This document shows positions 1 through 6,704 of a stretch of DNA of 18,510 bases, in pieces. Position numbers and translations under genes: made by a program. The notes beneath the pieces are model-generated. The model was not told the DNA's origin. It saw only the letters and a program-made list of their open reading frames with translations, and did not search any database. The stretch comes from Prolixibacteraceae bacterium. Lineage in GTDB: Bacteria > Bacteroidota > Bacteroidia > Bacteroidales > Prolixibacteraceae. How positions within the stretch are numbered: position 1 is the first letter of the stretch; each line of letters starts with the position of its first letter. The stretch spans positions 1-18,510 of the forward strand of contig JAFGDX010000278.1 of the NCBI GenBank assembly GCA_016931875.1, given 5' to 3'.

Positions 1-705
1 GAATATAAAATTGACGACAACAGTGAAAATGTTGACAATGAAGTAGAGGAACTGCTGATGAAAGGACTGCAGGATGCAGGGTTTATCGATCAGAATGTAA
101 CCCTGGAGCAGTTTACCAATGAATACCAGTTAAGTTCTCAAAAAGTTGGCCCAACAATTTCCGACGACATCCGAAAAGAATCGGCCATTGCCATTGGCTT
201 TGCTTTGATAATTATTTTTATCTATATCCTTATCCGGTTCAGCAACTGGCAATATGGGTTGGGTGCCGTAGCCGCCCTTGCCCACGACTCGTTGATTGTT
301 CTTGGGATATTCTCGCTGGCGTATGGTGTTTTACCATTCTCCCTCGAAATCGACCAGGCTTTTATTGCAGCTATTCTTACCGTGCTCGGGTATTCTATTA
401 ACGACACCGTGGTGGTTTTCGACCGTATCAGAGAATATCTGCATTTGTACCCGAAACGAAACCGCGAAGAAAATGTGGACCAGGCGATGAACAGCACGTT
501 ACGTCGTACATTTAGTACTTCATTGTCCACATTTGTTGTTTTGCTGGCCATCTTTCTGTTTGGCGGTGAAACCATCCGTGGCTTTACATTTGCATTGCTG
601 GTAGGTATTGTAGTCGGAACATACTCTTCATTGTTTATTGCAACACCTATTGCATACGATACGCAAAAACGAGTAACAAAAACCATTGCAAAACGCAAAA
701 AATAA
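1..705 (+). CDS. secDF: Protein translocase SecDF, C-terminal (SecF) part, cut by the window edge
   Basis: The reading frame is open from base 1, so the gene starts outside the window; 234 codons are visible. SecD/SecF assist the SecYEG channel from the membrane, using the proton gradient to pull exported proteins into the periplasm. The visible part has the SecF signature: an AALAHD turn at the end of one transmembrane helix, then LTVLGYSINDTVVVFDRIRE, then a RRTFSTSLSTF stretch, and two hydrophobic segments ending in GTYSSLFIATPIAYD. About five transmembrane helices can be counted, followed by a basic tail (KRVTKTIAKRKK), as expected for the cytoplasmic end. Bacteroidota usually carry SecD and SecF fused in one protein of about 1000 residues; the fusion cannot be seen here and is inferred from the lineage. 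The gene is closed by a strong terminator, so it is the last gene of its transcript. Confidence 0.95.
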   Translation, partial: EYKIDDNSENVDNEVEELLMKGLQDAGFIDQNVTLEQFTNEYQLSSQKVGPTISDDIRKESAIAIGFALIIIFIYILIRFSNWQYGLGAVAALAHDSLIVLGIFSLAYGVLPFSLEIDQAFIAAILTVLGYSINDTVVVFDRIREYLHLYPKRNREENVDQAMNSTLRRTFSTSLSTFVVLLAIFLFGGETIRGFTFALLVGIVVGTYSSLFIATPIAYDTQKRVTKTIAKRKK

Positions 706-725
706 AATTATTAACTCAGTTAATT

Positions 726-762
726 GTAATAGTCCTGCCTTTTGCAGGGCTATTACTTTTTT
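726..762 (+). terminator. Rho-independent terminator of secDF
   Basis: A 13-bp stem (726-738 pairing with 744-756, one G-U pair) closes a 5-nt loop CTTTT and is followed directly by six T residues (757-762). It begins about 20 bases after the secDF stop and ends before the tatA promoter box, so it separates the two transcripts. Confidence 0.9.
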
Positions 763-795
763 AAAGAAACAGGTAATTTTGATGGTTCCAATTTG

Positions 796-803
796 TATAT
801 TTG
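796..803 (+). promoter_or_regulatory. Probable -7 promoter box of tatA (TATATTTG)
   Basis: TATATTTG fits the Bacteroidota -7 consensus TAnnTTTG. It lies after the secDF terminator and 18 bases before the tatA ATG. No TTTG at the usual -33 spacing is visible, so the call rests on the -7 box and position only. Confidence 0.5.
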
Positions 804-821
804 TGCGTTAAAATTAAAACA

Positions 822-1178
822 ATGATAAATCAGATATTATTCATAAGCGGAGGTGAAATTGTTCTGGTAATGTTGCTGGCTCTCCTGTTTTTTGGTTCGA
901 AAGCCATCCCCGATATTGCCAAAACTCTTGGAAAAGGAATGCGTGAATTCAAAAAAGCAACCAACGAAATAAAACGTGAAATTAACGAACACACATCGGA
1001 TATTAAAAAAGACATTGATGAGGTGAAAAGTACAGTTAATAAAAAAACACAAGAGCTAAAAAAAGATTTTGACGAGCAGACCACAGATTTAAAAAAGGAC
1101 ATTGATTCTGCGGTTTCTGATGTTGAAAAAGACACCAGCGAAATCCAGCAAAATGTAAAGAGCAGATTCGAAGATTAG
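822..1178 (+). CDS. tatA: Twin-arginine translocase subunit TatA/TatE family, with long repeat tail
   Basis: TatA assembles with TatC in the inner membrane to pass folded proteins bearing twin-arginine signals. The 118-residue product has the family layout: a short N-terminus, one transmembrane helix (about residues 9-24, GGEIVLVMLLALLFF), the FG hinge (FGSKAIPDIA) and an amphipathic helix containing LGKGMREFKKA. After that, TatA proteins often end soon; here a charged, helical tail continues to residue 118. The tail divides without gaps into 11-residue units from about residue 38 to 114, with recurring KKDID/KKDFD blocks. The ATG at 822 is preferred over a TTG at 801 because it gives a normal TatA N-terminus and the TTG overlaps the promoter box. 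tatC lies 11 kb away on the other strand. No clear terminator follows; 1179-1366 holds only AT-rich sequence and the presumed lolD promoter. Confidence 0.92.
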   Translation: MINQILFISGGEIVLVMLLALLFFGSKAIPDIAKTLGKGMREFKKATNEIKREINEHTSDIKKDIDEVKSTVNKKTQELKKDFDEQTTDLKKDIDSAVSDVEKDTSEIQQNVKSRFED

Positions 1179-1313
1179 CCGTTTCATCGCGAAACAAACA
1201 TCAGTTTTTTCTCCGTTCCGCCTGCTTATTTTGATACAACTACCTGCCCTTTTCAGGGAAACAAAAAAATAAATACGGGAAATTTTCTTGTTCATTTGTG
1301 CAAAATGAAAAGG

Positions 1314-1342
1314 TTGTAAAAAATAATAAACCCCTATATTTA
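1314..1342 (+). promoter_or_regulatory. Possible lolD promoter (TTG, 18-nt spacer, TATATTTA)
   Basis: TTG at 1314-1316 is followed after 18 bases by TATATTTA at 1335-1342, one base off the TAnnTTTG consensus. Initiation about seven bases later would give a leader of roughly 18 bases before the TTG start at 1367, and would exclude the GTG at 1298. The region is AT-rich, so chance matches are likely. Confidence 0.3.
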
Positions 1343-1366
1343 AAGTTTAAAAATAAAAACTGCGAA

Positions 1367-2017
1367 TTGATAAAAGCCGTTAACATAAAAAAATCGTTTG
1401 GCAACCTCAACGTATTAAAAGGAATCAACCTTGAAATACCCGACGGGAAAATTTATTCCATTGTTGGCGCCAGTGGTGCGGGCAAAACAACCCTGCTCCA
1501 GATTCTGGGAACATTGAGCAATGCTGACAGCGGCGAAATTTATTATAATGATAAAAAAGTTTCTTCCTTTTCGGAAAAAGAACTTTCCAACTTCAGAAAT
1601 AAAGAAATTGGGTTTGTATTTCAATTCCACCATTTACTACCCGAGTTTACTGCCCTGGAAAATGTTTGTATCCCGGCTTTTATTGCAAAAGTTCCAAAGC
1701 CCAAAGCCGAAAAAAAAGCCCGTGAAATGCTGGACTACCTCAGCCTGACGGAGCGAATGGAACACAAACCTTCCGAACTTTCGGGCGGCGAAAAACAACG
1801 CGTTGCCGTGGCACGGGCACTCATAAATAATCCGTCGGTAGTGCTGGCCGACGAGCCTTCGGGAAACCTCGACTCAGCCAACCGCGACGAACTTCACGAC
1901 TTGCTGTTCAAACTCCGCGACGACTTCGGGCAAACTTTTGTAATTGTTACCCACGACGACAACTTTGCGGAACGCTCGGATAAAATAATTCACATCAAAG
2001 ACGGGGTGATAAAATAA
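1367..2017 (+). CDS. lolD: ABC transporter ATP-binding protein, LolD family (TTG start)
   Basis: LolD is the ATPase of the LolCDE complex, which frees mature lipoproteins from the inner membrane for transfer to the outer membrane. The full ABC set is present: Walker [10 protein letters not shown], a Q-loop region reading [18 protein letters not shown] that is typical of LolD, signature [15 protein letters not shown], Walker [14 protein letters not shown], and the switch histidine in FVIVTHDD. Its best start is TTG at 1367, giving 216 residues beginning [19 protein letters not shown], which matches the usual start of the family. A GTG at 1298 would add a lysine/asparagine-rich stretch of 23 residues with no family counterpart. 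No ATG is available before Walker A. No lolC/lolE-type permease is adjacent; such separation is common in Bacteroidota. The next gene begins 12 bases downstream, so they are probably co-transcribed. Confidence 0.88.
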   Translation: MIKAVNIKKSFGNLNVLKGINLEIPDGKIYSIVGASGAGKTTLLQILGTLSNADSGEIYYNDKKVSSFSEKELSNFRNKEIGFVFQFHHLLPEFTALENVCIPAFIAKVPKPKAEKKAREMLDYLSLTERMEHKPSELSGGEKQRVAVARALINNPSVVLADEPSGNLDSANRDELHDLLFKLRDDFGQTFVIVTHDDNFAERSDKIIHIKDGVIK

Positions 2018-2029
2018 TCGAATCAGGCG

Positions 2030-2794
2030 ATGCAGTTGAACGATGTAAAGGAATTTCTTGACGAAAAAGCAGACAAGTACAACCAACCTTTTTTTATTCA
2101 AACCGACCCGATTCAAATACCCAAAAACTTTTCAGATAAAGAAGATATTGAAATAGCCGGATTTTTAACGGCCACAATTGCATGGGGAAGCCGCACAGCC
2201 ATCATTAAAAATGCAATGAAATTAATGCAGTTGCTCAACTTTCAACCCTATAATTTTATCCTGAATTCATCGGACGAAGAACATAAAACACTGGGAAAAT
2301 TTGTACACCGCACATTCAACGGCAACGATTGTCGCTATTTTATCCGCTCGCTGCAAAACATTTATAAAAACCACAACGGACTGCAAGCCGTTTTTGAAAA
2401 AGGATTTCAAAACGAAAAATCAGTAAAATCGGCACTTGAATATTTCTATTCTGTATTTTTTGAACCCGAAGGTGAACGCACCCGGAAACATGTTTCGAAT
2501 GTTGCACGCGGAGCTTCGGCAAAACGCCTGAACATGTATTTACGCTGGATGATAAGAAATGATAATCGCGGGGTTGATTTTGGAATCTGGAACGGAATTC
2601 CGGTTTCGGAACTCATGCTGCCGCTGGATGTACACACCGGAAATGTGGCCCGGAAACTGGGCTTGTTACAACGAAAACAAAACGACTGGAAAGCCGTGGA
2701 AGAAGTGACACAAACACTTCGTACACTCAACGCCAACGACCCGGTAAAGTACGATTTTGCGCTTTTCGGTTTGGGAGCTTTTGAAAAATTCTGA
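2030..2794 (+). CDS. TIGR02757 / DUF2400 family protein
   Basis: This 254-residue protein of unknown function matches the TIGR02757 family by several blocks: PIQIPKNFSDKEDIEIAGFLTATIAWGSR (about residues 28-55), ASAKRLNMYLRWMIR (162-176), DFGIWNGIP, LPLDVHTGNVARKLGL (197-212) and the C-terminal DPVKYDFALFGLG (237-249). No signal peptide or transmembrane helix is seen, so it should be cytoplasmic. The 197-212 block plus the C-terminal block resemble the second half of helix-hairpin-helix DNA glycosylases (endonuclease III type), where a similar PVDTHV segment carries the catalytic Asp. That resemblance is my inference from the sequence, not an established activity. The ATG at 2030 lies 12 bases after lolD, and trmN6 starts 3 bases after its stop, so it sits in the middle of a three-gene run. 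Confidence 0.9.
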   Translation: MQLNDVKEFLDEKADKYNQPFFIQTDPIQIPKNFSDKEDIEIAGFLTATIAWGSRTAIIKNAMKLMQLLNFQPYNFILNSSDEEHKTLGKFVHRTFNGNDCRYFIRSLQNIYKNHNGLQAVFEKGFQNEKSVKSALEYFYSVFFEPEGERTRKHVSNVARGASAKRLNMYLRWMIRNDNRGVDFGIWNGIPVSELMLPLDVHTGNVARKLGLLQRKQNDWKAVEEVTQTLRTLNANDPVKYDFALFGLGAFEKF

Positions 2795-2797
2795 ACA

Positions 2798-3511
2798 ATG
2801 GGCAGAAACAATTATTTTCAGTTTAAACAGTTTTTGGTTCTTCAGGAAAAAGCGGCCATGAAAGTAGGAACCGACGGCGTTTTGCTGGGTGCCTGGGTGG
2901 AAGTTCAGAATGAGCGAAAAATTTTGGACATCGGGGCCGGAACCGGTGTAATTGCGCTGATGATGGCTCAACGAACTGCGGCCCGGATTACCGGAGTTGA
3001 ACTTGAAAAACTGGCCGCAAAAGAAGCCACCCAAAACTGCCTGAACTCTCCCTGGCCTGAACGGCTGACAATTGAAAACTGCTCTTTTCAGGAATTTGCA
3101 GAGAAATCGGCTGAACATTTTGATCTGATTATTTCCAACCCTCCGTTTTTTGTGAACGATAAAAAATCGGCCAACGATAACCTTGCCGTTGCCAAACACA
3201 GCCACCTGCTGCCGTTCGACGATTTGCTGAATGGCACTTCAAAACTTTTGCATCCCGGTGGCAGGCTGGCGGTAATTCTTCCGGTAATTCAGGCAAAACA
3301 ATTCATTGAAAAAGCGCAATACATGGGAATACACTTGACGAGCCTTACTGAAGTAAAACCAACTCCCCACAAAGAAACCAATCGCTACTTAATGGAATTC
3401 AGCAAAACAAAAACGGCATTGAAAACCAACAGTCTATCTATTTTTGATAACCCTGGTCAATTTTCAAAACCGTACAAACAGCTCACGCAAAACTTTTACC
3501 TGAACTTTTAA
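2798..3511 (+). CDS. trmN6: tRNA1(Val) (adenine(37)-N6)-methyltransferase family (TrmN6/YfiC)
   Basis: The family methylates N6 of A37 in tRNA-Val using S-adenosylmethionine. The 237-residue product has the class I methyltransferase layout: an N-terminal segment FQFKQFLVLQEKAAMKVGTDGVLLGAW typical of YfiC-like enzymes, SAM-binding motif I ILDIGAGTGVIALMMAQ (residues 42-58), an acidic end to strand 2 (GVELE), and catalytic motif IV SNPPFF (113-118), the NPPF/Y form used for N6-adenine methylation. Length is usual for the family. The ATG lies 3 bases after the previous stop, and an operon with lolD and the TIGR02757 gene is likely. Its stop TAA overlaps the stop of the convergent flavodoxin gene by four bases, leaving no room for an intergenic terminator. 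The exact target tRNA is inferred from family; related YfiC-like enzymes could act elsewhere. Confidence 0.88.
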   Translation: MGRNNYFQFKQFLVLQEKAAMKVGTDGVLLGAWVEVQNERKILDIGAGTGVIALMMAQRTAARITGVELEKLAAKEATQNCLNSPWPERLTIENCSFQEFAEKSAEHFDLIISNPPFFVNDKKSANDNLAVAKHSHLLPFDDLLNGTSKLLHPGGRLAVILPVIQAKQFIEKAQYMGIHLTSLTEVKPTPHKETNRYLMEFSKTKTALKTNSLSIFDNPGQFSKPYKQLTQNFYLNF

Positions 3512-4014
3512 ACCAAAAATAAAAACGGATTGAAAATCTTATCCATCCGCTTCGAGAAGGTGTGAATGGCCTGATGATCAACTTTGGAGCGGCTTTCCCG
3601 AACCTTGGCAATTCTTTTCACCATTAATTTTTCGAGGAAATTCATTTTTTCAAAATCAAACTCGCCTCCAAAAACAGCGGTCGATTTTGCCACTTCATGC
3701 AGTTCTTCCGGAAAGGCATTCATCAGTTGTTTTTGCGCATTTTCACCTTCTTCCATACAACAGATAAAAAGCCCCAGTTCTTTGGTTTTTAATTCCTCCA
3801 GGTTTCCGGAGCAAAACTCTTTTATCCGTTTCTGAATCTGGCCGGCATGAATAGAACCGCCGATAATTATCCGGTCGTACTCATCTAACGCCGGATTTGG
3901 ATTGTTTTTGAGACTGACAAGGTGAACTTCCCCCCCTAAAAATTCTTTTAATTCAACAGCGGTTTTTTCGGTACAACCGTGCGATGTTGAATAGGTGATC
4001 AATGTTTTCATCAT
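3508..4014 (-). CDS. Flavodoxin domain protein, HemG-like
   Basis: A 168-residue protein with a flavodoxin fold. The N-terminus KTLITYSTSHGCTEKTA is the FMN phosphate-binding loop, and DEYDRIIIGGSIHAGQIQKRIKEF matches the second FMN loop, in the form seen in the flavodoxin_5 group that includes menaquinone-dependent protoporphyrinogen oxidase HemG. The C-terminal RIAKVRES plus hydrophobic NPFLFLV end could contact the membrane, also as in HemG. Whether it oxidises protoporphyrinogen or simply carries electrons cannot be told from sequence; no haem genes are nearby. Two adjacent ATGs (4014 and 4011) could both start it. It is divergent from the FNR-like reductase at 4215 across 200 bp, which suggests a possible reductase/flavodoxin pairing. 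It ends tail to tail with trmN6 through a shared TTAA. Confidence 0.8.
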   Translation of the reverse strand: MMKTLITYSTSHGCTEKTAVELKEFLGGEVHLVSLKNNPNPALDEYDRIIIGGSIHAGQIQKRIKEFCSGNLEELKTKELGLFICCMEEGENAQKQLMNAFPEELHEVAKSTAVFGGEFDFEKMNFLEKLMVKRIAKVRESRSKVDHQAIHTFSKRMDKIFNPFLFLV

Positions 4015-4179
4015 TTTTGTTTTATATGGCTTTGTTAATGACTTGTGTTCGAAATTATTATTTCAAACTGATGCATAAATTTATGAGACTGAATCGAACA
4101 ATTCTGTTAAAAATCGGTTAACTCTCTATAAATACCGGTTAAAAAAGATACAAAAACATCTTTATTTGTTTTAAGCGTT

Positions 4180-4187
4180 TATTTTTG
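4180..4187 (+). promoter_or_regulatory. Probable -7 promoter box of the FNR-like gene (TATTTTTG)
   Basis: TATTTTTG followed by C matches TAnnTTTG exactly and stands 27 bases before the ATG at 4215. No TTTG is present at the usual -33 spacing. Confidence 0.45.
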
Positions 4188-4214
4188 CAGCATAATTTTT
4201 AAGAAATATATACC

Positions 4215-4895
4215 ATGACAATACAAATGAAACCAGAGGTAGGAATCAATACGAATTATTACAAAGTTCTGGAGATTAAAAATTTAACAGAAAATACGTT
4301 TGTTGTTACATTGCCCAAAAGCAGGTTCAAATTTATTGCAGGCCAGCACATTTCGCTATCAATTGAAGGAGATTACCAAAGCCGCGAATACTCGATTTAC
4401 AGTGCCGAAGAAGCCGAGCATCTGGAAATTTTGGTAAAAGAAGTGGAAGGCGGCTATTTTTCACCCAAATTAAAACACCTGAAAAAAGGCGATTTGGTGG
4501 AAGTACACGGGCCTTTCGGGAAATTTGGCCTGGACACAAAAAAACAGGTTACGCACAAACATGTGTTTATTGCCAGCGGCACCGGAATTGCACCGTTTCA
4601 CAGCATGGTGAAAAGTTACCCCAATCTTGATTACCAGCTGATTCATGGTGTTCGCTATTCCGTTGAGGCTTACGAAAGAGAACATTACGATGCCGCCCGC
4701 TATGTTTTATGTACCTCGCGTGACACAAACAGCGATTTTAACGGAAGAGTTACCGAATATATCCGGCAAACCGCGTTTGACAAAAACACCGCTTTTTACC
4801 TGTGTGGCAACAGCGACATGATTTTTGACGCTATGGAAATTTTAAAAGACAAAGGTTTCGACAGAGACAGTGTGAATGTAGAAGTTTATTTCTGA
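4215..4895 (+). CDS. Ferredoxin/flavodoxin-NADP reductase-like FAD oxidoreductase
   Basis: This 226-residue cytoplasmic protein belongs to the ferredoxin-NADP reductase superfamily. The FAD domain has the flavin-binding REYSIYS motif (residues 57-63, the RxYS pattern) in a beta barrel, preceded by FIAGQHISLSI. The nucleotide domain shows GTGIAPFHSM (122-131), where the pyridine nucleotide phosphates bind, and the CGNSDMIFDAMEIL block (197-210) that closes over the nicotinamide. The short C-terminus VEVYF ends in an aromatic residue, as in Fpr-type enzymes that stack it on the flavin. No plant-type 2Fe-2S domain follows, so a separate electron carrier is needed; the divergent flavodoxin is an obvious candidate but this is inference. 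ATG 4215 is chosen; an in-frame ATG at 4227 is possible. A strong terminator follows. Confidence 0.85.
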   Translation: MTIQMKPEVGINTNYYKVLEIKNLTENTFVVTLPKSRFKFIAGQHISLSIEGDYQSREYSIYSAEEAEHLEILVKEVEGGYFSPKLKHLKKGDLVEVHGPFGKFGLDTKKQVTHKHVFIASGTGIAPFHSMVKSYPNLDYQLIHGVRYSVEAYEREHYDAARYVLCTSRDTNSDFNGRVTEYIRQTAFDKNTAFYLCGNSDMIFDAMEILKDKGFDRDSVNVEVYF

Positions 4896-4918
4896 TTACC
4901 TTAATAATTAACAAAACA

Positions 4919-4948
4919 AGAGACCCGGTATTTCACCGGGTTTTTTTG
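4919..4948. terminator. Terminator between the FNR-like gene and upp
   Basis: ACCCGGT (4923-4929) pairs with ACCGGGT (4935-4941) around an ATTTC loop; on the plus strand seven T residues (4941-4947) follow at once. Read from the minus strand the stem is followed by a weaker T-rich stretch, so it may also stop upp transcripts. It lies between convergent genes. Confidence 0.85.
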
Positions 4949-4949
4949 T

Positions 4950-5612
4950 TTATTTTGAATCGATTTTTTCACCGTAGGCCAAATCGCCGGCATCGCCCAG
5001 GCCCGGAACGATATATGATTTTGCAGTCATTTCATTGTCAACAGCACCCAGCCAAAGGGTAACATTTTCAGCTTTAATTTTCTCCCTCACATAATCTACG
5101 CCCTGCCGGCTTGCAATTATGGCAACCAGGTGAATATGTGCAGGAGTTCCTTTACTAAAAAGTGCTTCGTAGCCGATTTCCATCGATTTGCCCGAGGCCA
5201 GCATCGGGTCGGAAAGAATCACCACCTTATCATCCAGCGACGGGGAAGCCATGTATTCAAACTCTATTTCAAATTTACCATCGGCATTGTATTTTCTGAA
5301 TGCGGAAATAAAACAATTCTCGGCACGGTCGAGAATACGCAGCAGCCCGTTGTGCATGGCCAGCCCGGCACGGAGAATGGTAGCCAAAACCGGTTGTTTC
5401 TGAAGTTTGGGAACATGGGCCATACCCAGTGGTGTGGTAACCTGTGAAACCTCAAAATCAAGGGTTTTGCTTATTTCGTAGGCAAAAATTTCACCTAACC
5501 GATATAAATTTTCCCGAAAACGGAGCGGATCTTTCTGAATTGCTTCGTCCCTGATTTCGGCCAGATACTGATCTACAACTGAATGATTGTTGCCTAAAAC
5601 TTTTATTTCCAT
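4950..5612 (-). CDS. upp: Uracil phosphoribosyltransferase
   Basis: The enzyme makes UMP from uracil and PRPP in pyrimidine salvage. The 220-residue product has the UPRTase features: TPLGMAHVPK, a PRPP-contacting LRAGL (80-84), the PRPP loop LSDPMLASGKSM (133-144, with Ser-Gly-Lys where many family members have Thr-Gly-Gly) and the uracil-binding C-terminal block YIVPGLGDAGDLAYG (200-214). Length is normal. The ATG at 5612 lies only 12 bases after the stop of the GNAT gene upstream, so upp is probably the last gene of the long minus-strand run coming from radC. That makes a nucleotide-salvage gene the tail of an envelope-type cassette; whether it also has its own promoter is not visible. Confidence 0.95.
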   Translation of the reverse strand: MEIKVLGNNHSVVDQYLAEIRDEAIQKDPLRFRENLYRLGEIFAYEISKTLDFEVSQVTTPLGMAHVPKLQKQPVLATILRAGLAMHNGLLRILDRAENCFISAFRKYNADGKFEIEFEYMASPSLDDKVVILSDPMLASGKSMEIGYEALFSKGTPAHIHLVAIIASRQGVDYVREKIKAENVTLWLGAVDNEMTAKSYIVPGLGDAGDLAYGEKIDSK

Positions 5613-5624
5613 TGCTTAAAAAAT

Positions 5625-6704
5625 CTATGTAAAAAAAACATCGCCATCGCCATCCTGAAACTGATATTCGCCAGGCACTGCAAATGTGCTGTATATTTTT
5701 TGTCCGGTTTTTTTCAGCCGCAAAAATGGGAATTTTTGTTGAATTAAAAGCGTACTTATTTTTGAATTATAAATGGTTGCCATTTCCAACCTGTATTTCA
5801 CACAATATTTTTTCAGATAAACGGCTGTATTTTTTTCAACACCGGCTTCAAGCGCAAAAAACAAGGTTTTTAAATGCCCTTCCCTGACCGAAAAAAGAAA
5901 CCATCCGGAAAAACTACCTTTTCTGAAAACTTTTACCGTTTGGTAATAAAACTGTTTCGAGACCGATGAAAACGGGTATTTTCGCTGAAAAGGTTTGTTA
6001 TCGTCCGAAATCCAGGGGTTTTCAAAAACCCACTTCAACTCCGCTTCTTCCCTTTTAAACAAAAAGTTAGTCTTATTTTGTTGAAGCCATTCAAAACACT
6101 CTTCATCCGGAAATGATGATTCCTCAAAATGAAAGTCAGGATTCATTTTTGAATTAAAAAAAAGCACTTTCAAAGAGGAAAACAGGTGTATACAAAAATC
6201 GATTCCACTAAAAATTAATTTGGTTAATCTGTTCATATTCGAAGCCATTACAAGTTTCCGGGTTTTAGGAAACAAATAACAGCGCACCCCTTCAAAACGG
6301 TGGACAGGCTGAAACCAACCGGTTTTTACATACAACTTTTCCGACTCGGGCGCGTAGTTGGTAAACATCAGTTTTTTATTCCAGTCAGTATAAGCTTCTG
6401 TTAAAAGTTGCTGTGAATAACCGTTCCTGCGGAAAGCGGGACGAACCCAACTTCCGCTGCACCAGGCAAAACGAACCGGATGATGGTTGATAAAGGCAAC
6501 ATCGGCAAACAAACTGCGAAAAGCTACCAGTTGATTTTGAATCAGCCCGAGATACAAAACCACATCACCGGGTGTTGCATGCGGATTTTGCAGGTACGAT
6601 TTTGCACGGGCAGGAGTGAGAGGAACCACATCAAATTTTTGAAACATTCCGCTTTGAACAAAATCCTCCAATTCGCTGAGCCGTATTTTTTTTATTGTAA
6701 ACAT
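5625..6704 (-). CDS. GNAT-family acyltransferase, two-domain
   Basis: The N-terminal half is a GNAT acyltransferase: a strand LVAFRSLFADVAFIN, then the acyl-CoA pyrophosphate loop VRPAFRRNGYSQQLL (about residues 87-101, the RxxGxA/S pattern), then MFTNYAPESEKLYVKTGW, the usual Asn/Tyr and Gly-Trp region. The C-terminal half (about residues 165-359) carries aromatic and basic residues, has no motif I can name, and may bind the acceptor. No signal peptide or clear transmembrane helix is seen; 165-180 is moderately hydrophobic. The start is the ATG at 6704, which overlaps the TGA of the upstream deacetylase by one base (TGATG), a translational coupling arrangement; an in-frame ATG at 6758 would lie inside that gene. 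With its neighbours it probably modifies an amino sugar or a lipid/glycan carrier, but the substrate is unknown. Confidence 0.75.
   Translation of the reverse strand: MFTIKKIRLSELEDFVQSGMFQKFDVVPLTPARAKSYLQNPHATPGDVVLYLGLIQNQLVAFRSLFADVAFINHHPVRFAWCSGSWVRPAFRRNGYSQQLLTEAYTDWNKKLMFTNYAPESEKLYVKTGWFQPVHRFEGVRCYLFPKTRKLVMASNMNRLTKLIFSGIDFCIHLFSSLKVLFFNSKMNPDFHFEESSFPDEECFEWLQQNKTNFLFKREEAELKWVFENPWISDDNKPFQRKYPFSSVSKQFYYQTVKVFRKGSFSGWFLFSVREGHLKTLFFALEAGVEKNTAVYLKKYCVKYRLEMATIYNSKISTLLIQQKFPFLRLKKTGQKIYSTFAVPGEYQFQDGDGDVFFT

Noticed and set aside
222..698. Long antisense frame opposite secDF, and similar antisense frames in ahcY, recQ and the deacetylase genes
   Set aside because: These are shadows of clearly conserved genes, without promoters, family motifs or plausible protein composition.
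1179..1262. Terminator after tatA
   Set aside because: GTTTC/GAAAC and CCTG/CAGG stems exist, but they are 4-5 bp long and not followed directly by a T-run.
3511..3549. Hairpin plus T-run at the 3' end of the flavodoxin gene (minus strand)
   Set aside because: The stem is only 5 bp with a 14-base loop, and termination in the T-run would cut the mRNA before its stop codon.
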